Source: Asterias amurensis (taxonomy: Eukaryota; Echinodermata; Asteroidea; Forcipulatida; Asteriidae). Taken from it: a stretch of 64,000 nucleotides of DNA. The position numbers and the translations under genes are program-made. Below are positions 21,431 through 34,100 of this stretch, piece by piece; within the stretch, counting starts at the first letter, position 1, and every line of letters starts with the position of its first letter. The DNA lies in assembly GCF_032118995.1 (NCBI RefSeq), contig NC_092648.1, forward strand, positions 3,549,001 through 3,613,000. The letters are read 5' to 3'. The notes below the pieces were generated by a model. The model saw only the letters and a list, made by a program, of their open reading frames with translations, was not told the DNA's origin and did not search any database.

Positions 21431-22427
21431 GTTGTTCATGTTGTAGTTGTCGCTGTTGTTGTTGATGTTGATGTTGTCACTTTTGTTGTTGATGTTGATG
21501 ATGATGTTGTTGTTGTCATTGTTGCTGTTGTTGTGGCTGCTGCTGCCGTTGCCATTTTGTTATTGTTTTATTTATTTACATTAATTAATCATGCTTAAAT
21601 GTAATACAAGATTATTCTCGTGTATACACCGGGCAACAAAGTGTAATATACACAGATCAATGTCATACCCCTTTAAATGTTTTTTTTTATAATTAAAGTA
21701 GACGTTAATAAATAGGGCTTAGTGACACGATGAGCCAACTCGACCGTAAACCAGTCAAATCCATCTCATGGGCGATGAAACGGAACTTTAACTAAACAGC
21801 AACACATCTACCTGTGTAGTACATTGTACATGAACAACACGATCAATTACAATTTTACTCTTTTGGAGTCATAAATTATACTGGAATTGTGACAATTTTA
21901 TGCGACAACCACAATTTGGGGCGTGTGCTTATATAGTATTTACGACCGAAAATGAAAAGGCATGAGGGATAACCATTACAATTCAAAGCCTTTTACAAAT
22001 CACATCCACTGACTAATGTTTATGTGCTTGTAAAAAAAAAATTACCATCTCCAATTTTCTAGTTTGTAAAATTCTAAATAACAAAGTATACCTTTGTTTT
22101 TTTAGAACCGTTTGTTAATCAACAGATATGTAGAGATGTATAGGCCCTACCGGTACATTAAACCGGTCGCGTTTTAAGGTCTCGCCGAAAATCTGGAGCG
22201 GTTTTATCCACACAGAAAAAAAAAATCCGATAGCAATACAGCGGTAACGCTTCTCTGATTCAAGTTTTCGGCCAAAAACATCCCGATATCTTTTTACATA
22301 ACCAAATGACTTCGAAGTGAAATGTTTCTCAAAATGCTTTACATTATCAAAAGCTGCTGTACTCCTACAACCAATTGTTTGTATTGCCATCAATTCCAAG
22401 TATGATTACCAAGCATATTATACTTTC

Positions 22428-22808
22428 CCTTTAAAGACAATGGACACTATTGGTAATTGTCAAAGACAAGTCTTCTCACTTGGTGTATCTCAACATAAAT
22501 AACAAACCTGTAAAAATTTGAGCTCAATTGATCATCGAAGTTGCGAGATAATAATGAAAGAAAAAACACCCTTGTCACACGAAGTTGTGTGCTTTCAGAT
22601 GCTTGATTTCGAGACCTGAAGTTCTAAACTTGAGGTCTCGAAATCAAATTCGTGGAAAATTACTTCTTTCTCGTAAACTACGTCACTTCAGAGGGAGCCG
22701 TTTCTCACAATGTTTTATACTATCAACCTCTCCCCATTACTCGTCACCAAGTAAGGTTTTATGCTGATAATTATTTTGAGTATTTACCAATAGTGTCCAC
22801 TGCCTTTA
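22428..22808. mobile_element. MITE-A, full-length reference copy
   Basis: TTAAAGACAATGGACACTAT and ...AATAGTGTCCACTGCCTTTAA form the terminal inverted repeat. The interior contains CACCCTTGTCACACGAAGTT and a GAGACCT...AGGTCTC hairpin. This and the copies at 25899, 27397 and 31249 are alike enough to suggest comparatively recent spread. Confidence 0.88.
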
Positions 22809-25076
22809 AATAGACCATTTACATATTTTACAGCAGATAATCCAGGGTTAAAAATGTGTTTATAAATGTATGTTATATAATAGATGTTATAGGAATATAT
22901 ACAGGCTTCGAACCCATCAGTCACATATAACCAAAAAAACATGAAACGAGATCAGCTAAACAACTTGATACTGATCAAACATCTGTTAGCATCATCAGAA
23001 TCCGCATCCAAGAAAAGACAAAATATATAAAGTGTTGATTTGTCTCTTCTTCATTTCCTGTTGCAGCCACACATAGAGAGGATCACTCTCGTGAAATATT
23101 ATATAAATATGTATTATTAACAACCATAACCAGGCAGATGGGTTTAAACTTGGCTGTACCACTTTTAAAGGGGGGATAAAACGCCAGGGAAAATAAGCAT
23201 TGAATACATGGACTCCGAGTCAGTTAATGAAGCCAGTAAGTTTGAGATATCTTGGCGGTCTTAGATGTAGCCCCAGATAATTTATAACGTAGCCCGAAAC
23301 ATAATAGGGTACTAAGGTATATTTGCTATAGTCTGGGCTGCATATAGGCCCTGGCTGTAATAGCTCGGGTTATGTTTGGAGTTACATTAGTTGTGAATCA
23401 AGAGAAGGTACAGCACCGACTCTGAATCATCAACAAAAAACCTGACCAGAAGTAACAGGTTATAAGAAAATAATATTTGAGCAATTAACCTGTGGATGAT
23501 TCCCTGAATCAAGATAAAGTACAGCGGAACTGGTATCCTTAATCGCTAATAATTTTTAGAAACGGTGAACAGCATTAATAGTTTGTCACTCTCTTTGAAT
23601 CAAGAGAAGGTACAGCACTGACTCTGAAGCATCAACAAAAACCCTGACCAGAAGAAACAGATTATACATGTAAGCAGAAAATAATATTTGAAGCAATTTA
23701 TTTGTGGGTGATTCCCTGCTGTATACAAAAAATACTGATAAACTAAAAACGGAGAACTAGCAATAGTGCAGTGGTTTAATAATACCATTACAATCTTGCA
23801 ATTATTATGAACAAATACACAGGCCTATTGGAATGTAGGGAAATACCCCAGTAATTAATGCATTTAAAAAAGTTATTTAAATAGTTGAATGAAGAATAGA
23901 ATACTTGCTTCTTCTTTTTTACGTACAGTAACAGTTCTAACAACCATTTATGACTATGTCTTCTATACTACAAAATATGCATATCAGCCAATTTTGAGTT
24001 AGATCGTTAAAATAGTTGAATGAAGAATAGAATACTTGCTTTTTTAGAAGAACAGTATAAAGTTCGAATAAAATCTCCAATAACAGTGTCTTCTATACTT
24101 ACAGAAGATGAATATTAGCCATTTGTGAGTTAGATTTGAATAATGTTTGGTACAATGCCTAGGTTGGTCACAAGTAATGCTAAATTTGAATTCCTCAGAC
24201 TACAATGCCACACGATTAGTTGCAAGCTTCTTGATAGTTCTATACGATATGACAAACCCATTATTTCATTATTTCCTGAAAGCACTCTAATAATCTGAGT
24301 TATTTAAATTGGTACTGGTCATTAGATATTGCCATTTTAATACTGATAAACAATATGAAAGCATATGATTGAATTTATATTTATAAGATTAATCTGTTTT
24401 GATAAATGCTATAAACTTAATTTTCAATATATCAAAATTTAATATTGGAATTTAACTATATAGAAAGACAATAAAATGTGCTGTGTAAATATATATGTAA
24501 TAAATTGACATAATGTCTTGAATTTAGAACACAAAGGAAATGGCTGTTGGCAAATGCTTACAAATCTACAAAAAAATCTGTACATTTTGAAAAAAATTGA
24601 AGACCAACCCACCCTTACATAGGAAAATTAAAGGGTCCCTCATAATTACAGTATCAAAATATATTTGTTTATATCAAGAATAGCAGCTAAGCAGGAAACC
24701 TCAATAATATCTTTTTCGTTGGGCAACTCACACCTGTTATCTCCATGTAATTCATAATTGGATCATGCACAAACTAGTAGGGCTGCTGACTGCACAGGCA
24801 GATTAACTACTCATCCGATAAGTTTTAAGACCCAAGTATTTCAATGTAAACACACCCACTCAGTGAAAGGATGTATACTATACAATTTTATCTTTATTTA
24901 TTTTATCATTATTATTTATTTTTAGGGGGGGGGGTAGACTAGAATATCATGATTCTTGTCAAGAATACTTTTCCTCAAAGATCAATACAGTTTCAAAGAG
25001 TACCTAATATCATTTGCCTGGCCGCCCATGTCGGCTAAAATTGGCAGGTAACCAGTCATGACCAATATACATTTCC

Positions 25077-25082
25077 TTTATT
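25077..25082 (-). terminator. Candidate poly(A) signal for TPC3
   Basis: AATAAA on the minus strand, about 316 bases downstream of the TPC3 stop codon. Other hexamers follow further on, so the choice is uncertain. Confidence 0.35.
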
Positions 25083-25397
25083 TTAACAGGTAACCCATTT
25101 CAGCTTAGACAATAATAGTTGCGCTCAGCAGAATTCTTGTGCTTTGAAGCTTCATAATTAAAGAGCCCTGCTGAAATTTTCCCGCCAAATAGGGTCATCA
25201 TGAATTTTATAGGACCCTTGCATGTGACGTCACTTGCTCAAAAAGCGCCCCAACTGTGGTCCAAATACGCCCTCACTGGAGTCAAAAGAAGTAAATGATT
25301 GGACAATACCTGTTCTTATGTGTGAAAACCTGCACATGAGCTCAGCATCCCTGTAGTACTCCGCTTTATGCACGGAGTCTATTGGCTGGTTTGTTTC

Positions 25398-28177
25398 CTA
25401 GACAGCGTTATTAAGAGTGTAGGCGATGGGCTCATTCTCATCCACATCAAGGTCATCATTGTCTTCCAGACCCTCGGGGCCGATGTTCTCCTCGTCCAGC
25501 TCTCCTTCAAACATCGCCTGAAGGGACAGCTGAACATTTCTGGATTCTTTGAGAGAAAAGAGACACAGAAGCTAGTTAGTTAGACAAGGTAGCTAGTTAG
25601 TTAGACGAAGTAGCTAGCTTAGTTAAATGATGAAGCTAGTTAGCTTATAACACAAGGTAGCTAGTGAGTAAGATGAGGTAGCTTAGTTAGCTAAACATAG
25701 TAGCTAAGGTAGTTATACGAGGTAGCTAGCTTATAACACAAGGTAGCTAGTAAGTTAGATAAGGTTTTTAGTTTTAAGATGAGGTAGCTAGTTAGTTAGA
25801 AGAGGCAGCTAGTTAGTTAGACAAGGTAGCAGGTTAAATAGACAAGATAACACATTGATAAGGTTTTTTAAATGCACTATATAAGAACTATTTATTACTA
25901 AAGGCAGTGGACACTATTGATAATTGCCAAAGACTAGCCTTCACAGTTGGTGTATCTCAACAGATGCATAAAATATCAAAGCTGTGAAAGTTTGAGCTCA
26001 ATCGGTCATGGAACTTGCAAGATAGTAATGAAAGAAAAAACACCCTTGTCACACAAAGTTGTGTGCGTTTAGATGGTTGATTTCGAGACCTCAAGTTCTA
26101 AATCTGAAGTCTCGAAATCAAATTCATGGAAAATAACTTCTTCCTCAAAAACTATGGCACTTCAGAGGGAGCCGTTTCTCACAATGTTTTTTTTACCATC
26201 AACCTCTCCCCATTTCTCGTCACCAAGAAACATTTTATGCTAATAAATATTTTGAGTAATTACCAATAGTGTCCACTGCCTTTAATATTATTGTAAAGTC
26301 TAATGATTGCTCAGTGCATGACTTTTGATACAAGTATAGATTTAGCAGAGAAAGTAAGGTAGGACTGCTTCCAACTCACTTTTGCCAATACGGAAACGAA
26401 TACCAGGATCCTTGGGTCTTTTATCGCTAGACGTGGAGTTTTCTCCCTCAGCATTACTGACCAGACCAAGCTTGTCTAGTTTTACTGGCTTACTCTTCTT
26501 GTCTTGATTCTCTTCAGTCCTGTTTTTATTATTAAGCAACAGAAATGAAAAAAAATAATAATATCAATATCAATAAGAGTGAGGGAAGTTGAACAACAGT
26601 AAATAAAAATGTTATGAAGATCTTACTTCACAGTTTTGACAAAAGTCTTCAGAAACTAAATAGGCCTACTAAAGTAAAATTTAAACCGCGAAATACAGAT
26701 TTAATTAGTACTTCATAAGATTACAGTTAAAAAGCTAGAAAAACATTAACAACCTATCTCAAGAAAGCAACATTATTTGTCAAATAAGTTAAACACTATT
26801 AAGAACTAAACCAGATATTATATTAAAGGCATTTCTTAACTATATAAATAAATTGACAGTAATATTTCCAACTCTGCATGGTGGGAATACAGTTAGAGTA
26901 CTTAAAATTCATACTAATGATCAAAAGTGAAAAACACATGTTAAAATGCACAGAATGGAAGAAAAAAGAAAAAACAGAACTGGTCACCAAGGCCCCACTT
27001 CATGGCTCTGCTTACCGTAAGCACAGAATCAGCGCTAACGGAAGCATGGAATTCTGTGCTTGCGGCAGGCGTATTTCACGGGTTAGCGGAAAATTTTGGC
27101 TTCTGCGCATGCGTACTCAACGTTACTAGGCATTCTACGCTTACAAGGCTAGGGCAGAAATTCAGCGCTTGCACGTAAGCGGAGAATCGTGATCGTAAGC
27201 GTGGAATTCGGCGGTAAGCAGAGCCATGAAATTGGGCCCTGGCCAGTTTTGGGGTATGTCTGTCCCGCCAGCCGAGTACTAAAAGTTACATATTAAATAC
27301 ATGTAGGCCTATCCCTAGCTAGGCAAAAAACTTAAACTAACTGGCAAGGCAACCATGGAAGAAAGACAAAAAAGGAGAAAAAAGAACAATACAACCTTAA
27401 AGACAGTGGACACTATTGGTAATTGTCAAAGACCAGCCTTCTCACTTGGTGTGTCTTATCATATACATAAAATAACAAACCTGTGAAAATTTGAGCTCAA
27501 TCAGACGTCGAAATTGCGAGATAAGAAAAAACACCCTTGTCACACGAAGTTGTGTGCTTTCAGATGCTTGATTTCGAGACCTCAAATTCTAAACTTGAGG
27601 TCCCGAAATCAAATTCGTGGAAAATTACTTCTTTCTCGAAAACTATGTCACTTCAGAGGGAGCTGTTTTCTCACAATGTCTTATACTATCAACCTCTCCC
27701 CATACTCGTTACCAAGTGAGGTTTTATGCTGATATTTATTTTGAGTAATTACCAATAGTGTCCATTGCCTTTAAAAGTAGGATGATTATCATGCATGATA
27801 AATATGAAAATACAACAAAATTGATGATGAAAAATTTTCACATTTTGACCAGGATAAAAAGGAACATCAAAATATAAATGCAGTAATAGTACAACATTCA
27901 AATGTTCATGAAAAATATATGAAAATACAATAAAATTGATGATGAACAAGGAACACATTTTGACCAGACAACAAAAAAAAGGTAAATATAAATGCAGTAA
28001 TAGTACATCAAAACGTTCATGATAAAAGTATGAATCTCCTGCCACACCAAGCAAGATACTTACAGGTCAACTCCCAGCCCCAGCTCATCAATCTTCTTCT
28101 CAATAGCGCCCTCGTACTTACTCTTAGAGAGCGAATACTCAACCATGAACACCTCCAGGATGAACGCAATGAAGATG
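25398..28177 (-). CDS. TPCN3: TPC3 S6-II end and cytosolic C-tail (exons 17-19)
   Basis: Exon 17 carries the end of S6 (FIAFILEVFMVEYSL) and a charged helix; exon 18 is polar and poorly conserved; exon 19 holds QAMFEGELDEEN and an acidic tail ending YTLNNAV. The final exon acceptor follows TCTTTTCTCTCAAAG and has a CTAAC-rich array just upstream. Confidence 0.85.
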
Positions 28178-31100
28178 CTGTGTCAAAAAACATAAACGAA
28201 AAAGGAAACAGTGTAAAAAGGAAAACACAAAATTCCCTGATGCTTTTTTAGTATCACCACTTGATTAGTTATACCAACAATAATACATTACTTGAAAGTT
28301 TCTGCTCAAATCAAGAGCATAACAAGCAACCAAGATCCTCAAGCTCAACTTGGTTCTTTAAAGACACTGGACACCTTTGGTAATTTTCAAAGACCAGTCT
28401 TTGACCAAATGAAGAAACATTTTACAAAAAGGGAAACACCAAATTCCCTGAGACTGTTTAGTGTGGTCACTTGAGTCATGGCGGAACTATAACAGCAGTA
28501 ATACAACTTGAGTTTTCCCACTCAAATCAAGAGCATAACAAACAACGAAGGTCCTCAAGCCGACCATGTTAAGTTGGTTCTTTAAGCCATTCATAACAAT
28601 GCATTTTCGTTATTGGTAGCTGCAAACAGAAGATGCATAAGATAAAAACTTGTCAGTTTTAAAATGTGGGGGGGGGGGAACCTAAAATATAGACAGTGGC
28701 ATTCCACATTCCAAAGCAAGGCCCAGAGCACAAAAAGTGGCTTAGCACAACAAAAATATGCTTACCAAAATATACGCTTACCAGAATAAAGTTACCAGCT
28801 AAAATACCATGTCACATACACAATTTTTGATTGGTGTCCTGCTACTTTCTGCTAAGCACAAAGTAAGCAAAACATTCTGCTTAAGCAGCTCTATGAAATT
28901 AGGCCCACGTTGGGACTAAAACTCAATTTACGCGTAAAGACTCGCTCCGAGACAGAGATTGAACCCGGGTCCACAGAGATGAAAGGCAGGGAAAGAAACC
29001 ACTGAGCCAACCTGATCCATAAGTCGGTGGTAACAACTGAGCGCGAAATTTTCCATTCACTAAATAAATGGCTGTGTTTACTTACTTGACGATGATCACC
29101 ACCATGACGATATGGAAGGATAGGAAGTAAATCCTTGCCGCTTTATGCGTGACGAGAACAAAGCCATCGGCAATCAGTGTGAACAATTAAGGATTATCAT
29201 AGAGAAGGTTTCCTTGATGTTAAAACAGAACACCACGTTTTATTAAGTTTTGAAAAGGGTGAAAGTTGCTTCTTCCATTCCATTAAGCCTGTCTGATCTT
29301 GTCATCCTCATTTGTATAACAAAAGGACAATGGTCCTAACACAAAAACCCTTGACAAAGGGAGATTTTCAGCATGAATTCCAGTAACATCTGCCCCTTAA
29401 ATAATGTAAAGTGTTTGCTTGTGCAGGCTACACGATGGAATGTTAAGGTGAATAAACACATCAGCTGAATAATCCGGTTTTCATGGTTTTAACTTTTTGT
29501 TTGTGAAAAGGAGCCTATAAAAATTAACACAAGGGTTAAAGGTCATTCACTGGTTCCCTGTAATCAAAGGATATCATGCCATTGGTTGACCACCATCAGC
29601 TCAAACAGCACAACGAAGGCCTTTGTGATGTCGTTGAAGTTGTTGCTGCAGTAATGGTGGTTGTAGAATTCCGACTTGGTGAAATTGGCAATGCCTGTCC
29701 CGCAGTAGAGTTGTGTTGGGTCCGTGTATGCGTCATCGGGTAGGTAACCGTAGAAGGTGATCCGCCTGCGGAAAATTCCCATACCGATGACGGCAAACAC
29801 ATAGAAGATAACCTGTCAAGGTCAAATCAAAAGTATGAGAAAGGTCAGTAGGCTACTACCTCGACTGGGGTGGATTTCACAAAGGTAGTCCTAACTGAGG
29901 ACTAGTCCTAGGCAATGCTAAGAGATAGGAGCAGTCCTAAGTTAGAATGAGTTACTGGTCCTAACTTAGGACCAGTGCTATCTCTTAGCATTGCCTAGGA
30001 CTAGTCCTAAGTTAGGACTACCTTTGTGAAATCCACCCCTGGTCCCTTGTCTTCATCTATAAGGCAGGTACTGGTATGAGGCTGATTTACTACTAGTCTT
30101 GTGGACAAGTCGTTAATGGTCTGCTGCGGTGAGATAACTGAGTTGTGGCAGTGCTCTCGCGAGATCACCGCTCTCGCGGGAACTGCTGTTTGCCATTAAA
30201 TGGGACCGTAGCCGTGAGAGCAGTAGTCCTGCACAGCCAGCAGTCTCACGAGAATACCGCGGGAACTGCGGGGAGTTTCGGAGTAGACTCGGAACGCTAT
30301 CACGGCAACAGATATTTAACAACTTGTCCACAAGTCTAATTTACTACCAGACTACCAGGTAAATCTATTGTTCTCGCAATGTGTGAAGTCTTACAAATGA
30401 CAATGTGAGTTTTAGTTAAGAGTGTGGTGATGTTAAAAACATGTATGAGTTCTTGGCGGATTGGGGGTTTCTAAAATCAATTTTAGAAATGGATTGGGGG
30501 AGGGGGGCTATTTTGTGGCAGCCAGCCTTTGATATTAGTTCACATTCCTGATAATGTGTGTCAAGCATTGGATATGTGGAAGTTGGGGAACAATCAACAT
30601 ACATTCTTGTGCATTAGTAATATTACTTGCTGAGGTGCTGTAGTTTTTGAGAAATGACTAAAACAAGTGACACAATAAACTGTTTGTCGCCGAGAGAATT
30701 ATTCTAGCATGTGAAGCGTGTTTACTAGTTATGGTAATTATACCATAACTGGTAAACACGTTTTACATGCTAAAACTAAGATGGTAATTGTTTTCATGAA
30801 ACTGTTATAGTCATTTCTCAACAGCTAGAGTACTCATCAAGTAATATTTAAAGGGGAGCTTTCTACAATCATTGTTTTCAACCTGTGTAAGTTTAATTAA
30901 ATCTGAGGACATGTTGAGGGGTGGGGGATGGGGGGGGGGTTAAGGTTAAATGTGTTATCATGAACCTGTAGCTGATGATGGTGTGCAGAAGTGTATACTG
31001 AGATGGATTCTCTGCTATGCACTGAATGAAGATGTGGTCATGAAGATGGGTCTGTTGAAACAACTATAAAGCAAAACAAGAACAAATTATACAACTAATA

Positions 31101-34100
31101 TTTTCATATGTCAACATTTATCATAATGAATAAAAAATTAAAAACTCACTACCCATCTAATTGAGAAAGGCAAATTCCAAATGGTCGACCACAGTAGTCA
31201 ACCAATGGTCGACTAGCCTGGGTTCGAGTCAAAATTGTCAACCTTTAGTTAAAGGCAGTGGACACTACTGGTAATTGTCAAAATCCAGTCTTCTCACTTG
31301 GTGTATCTCAACGTGTACATAAAATAACAAACCTGTGAAAATTCGAGCTCGATTGGTCGTCGGAGTTGCGAGATAATAATGAAAGAAAAAACACCCTTGT
31401 CACACGAAGTTGTGTACTTTCAGATGCTTGATTTCGAGACCTCAAGTTCTAAACTTGAGGTCTCAAAATCAAATTCATGGAAAATAACTTATTTCTCGAA
31501 AACTACTCCACTTCAGAGGGAGCTGCTTCTCAAACTGTTTTATACTACCAACCTCTCCCTATTACTAGTTACCAATTAAGGTTTTATGCTAATAATTATT
31601 TTGAGTAATTACCAATAGTGTCCACTGCCTTTAACCATGGTGCACACTTGTACTTGCTCCTACTGTCAATAACTCTTTCATTGCTTTGTCCTACCGACCA
31701 GAAGTTAATAACAATAATAACCATAATCTGAGAAATCTAACTAATTGAAAGAAAAAGTTGTTTGGTTGAATGAGAAGGTGGAAGTGTTTTGTAAAATGTA
31801 TTGATGTTACAGATGCAAGGTTAAATCTTTAAACAGCCTTTTATTTGGGGGGAAGGGGGGTGTAGGGTATTGGGAAATTTAGTAAGATGAGTAACCTAAG
31901 CTGTATTCGAAAAGGTGGCCCATGCTACGCCTTGAACTGCTGCTGAGGCTGTTGCTAAGGGCGTTACCAAACTTGAATGCTTGATGATGCAGGAAATCTA
32001 GTAATAGTCCTAGCTGACAATAGACCTTATGCATTGACGTCATCCAGCGGCCATCTTGGTGGAAAAACGGTGACGAAACAATCGAAACGCACGGATTTGT
32101 ATGCACGGCGCACAGGATTGGCCAATGAACAACCTCCTTTTGACCTCTAGGTGAGGGCGCCCTACTGAAATGACATCATATGCATAAGATCTATACACCG
32201 ATCACATGAGCCTCTCCAATGCCATTCTGCACAGCTCTGCCGCGCGCGCCAAGCATATGCGCACGCATGTCAGACTTTATAGTGTCGGACTTTTGGTTGT
32301 GCAATGGGTTGTGATTGGTAAATACGCAATGAGGCGGAGCTTAATGGATCGGTCTATTCTGACACGACCTAGGTAGTAAGCATGTTTGCCAGCTAGATTT
32401 GAATGATATCTGGTACATTGCGTTGTAAAGCCTCAAGTGAATTCGAAATTTGAGCTCATTGACAAACAGGGAAATTCAACTCGGAACTTACGAATAAGAC
32501 GCCACCAAATGTTAGAATTGACGGACCGATGTTGCTGATGGTGGATATGATGACTTGATACCTGTCCGCAAAAAGAGAGACAAATTTTGCAATGAATTTG
32601 TGATGGTTTCAGCTGTTCCTTGTTTATTAAAGCCATTTTACACTTTCGGTACAGAAAAAAAAAAAAGTTCACAGATTTACAAATAATTTACAGGGTTTAC
32701 AGAAGGTATTGGTGAAAGAATTCTCTTGAAGTATTGTTCCATGAAATGCTTTACTTTTTGAGAAAACATTAAAACAATATCAATTCTCGATAGCGAGAAT
32801 TAAGGATTTATATTTAACACATGTCATGACACGGCGAAACGTTCGGAAACAGGAATGGGTTTTCCCGTTATTTTCTCCCGACTCCGATGACCGATTGAGC
32901 CTAAATTTTCACAGGTTTGTTATTTTATATATAAGTTGTGATACACGAAGTGTGGCACTTGGACAATACTGTTTACCAAAAGTGTATAATGGCTTTAAAA
33001 AGTGTGTATTAATTTTCAAATTTGTTGGTAAGGCTGTCCAAATTTGGTTGCATCCCACATGAAGTGCTTCACAACACTCACCTTTTAATGCCTCCAATGA
33101 CTCTTAAGATTCTCAACACTCTGAGGACTAGGAGGAAGTCTAATGTGGGCTCTGTGAAATCTTCTGAAATAGCAAATAGGGCACACACTACAAGAGTTAA
33201 CGCAGTACAAAACACTTGTAGGTAACTTTTTCATTGACAACTACCACTCTGTTTCAAGAATAGTTATAATTAACACGATTATTAATAATAATATTTAAGG
33301 GTAGATCTACTGCAGAAGGCAGGAGAAAGAAATCTTTCTTTTGCATGCTGTGTTATCACGAAATAATGTTGATTGTTACACAGTGACAGTGCGCCCTATC
33401 CATCTGGGCGTAATTACAGAAACAATTTCATAAGACATTAAAAATTGCATCAAATTTCAATCATGCAATAATTTATAACAATGAACATCAAAAATTCCAA
33501 AACATAAAAATAAAAATTCAGTCAACCAGTAAATGCACACATTATTTTTGATTCATGTTAAGAAAGACCTCTCCATATTTCAAAAGCAAAGAACACGACA
33601 AGTAATTCAAGAGGAATTTACAACAACAGAGGCTGCACACAAGAAGTCTAACTTAATAAAGGGAGCCTTTAAAAATAAATAAGCCAGAGCTGGAGCCCAA
33701 GCCAGAGTGGCACCCTTAGCCAGAGCCACACCGCAGATCCATGCTCCAAGCCAGAGCCATACTCTAAGCATTCCAAAGTGTTCTCACTTTGGTGCAAGTG
33801 TCAAATTATGAAGTAAGAAACACATTTAAAGAGTCAAGTAAGAAAAAAGTGGCCCTAAGTTAAAGACAGAAGAGTAAAAAGTGAAAACAACTTACTTGAC
33901 GTTTGCTGTACTACTTCCTCTATGGCGCTGATTATGAAGGCAACAGTGATAATTACAAAGTCAAATCTAAAAAATAAAAAAAATTATAATAATGATAATT
34001 ATTTATTGATTTTGCATTACGCTCTCTCCAGGACCAGTTTGTTCAAAAGAACATAACATTAAAAATGGCATACAAAAATTACATACATGTATACACCATT

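Larger units (their letters stand above)
13345..25397. other. Gene-free interval between K2P and TPC3 3' ends
   Basis: I find no supportable exon in about 12 kb. The open frames here are short and come from low-complexity or repeat sequence. Content: inverted-repeat MITEs (13636, 14710, 16536, 17819, 22428), SINE-1 copies (17415, 20150), a palindromic array (15121-15570), a G run (17212-17245), a (TTTG)n tract, a GTT-rich tract (21435-21550), and two local duplications (around 23395/23596 and 23880/24005). The two flanking genes converge on it. Confidence 0.6.

Noticed and set aside
30960-31070. Possible extra TPC3 exon on the minus strand (CAACAG acceptor, encoding THLHDHIFIQCIAENPS, GTTCATG end)
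   Set aside because: The neighbouring exons 14 and 15 already join in frame at TTC|GTT, and its phases do not fit between them. The residues have no place in the S5 region.
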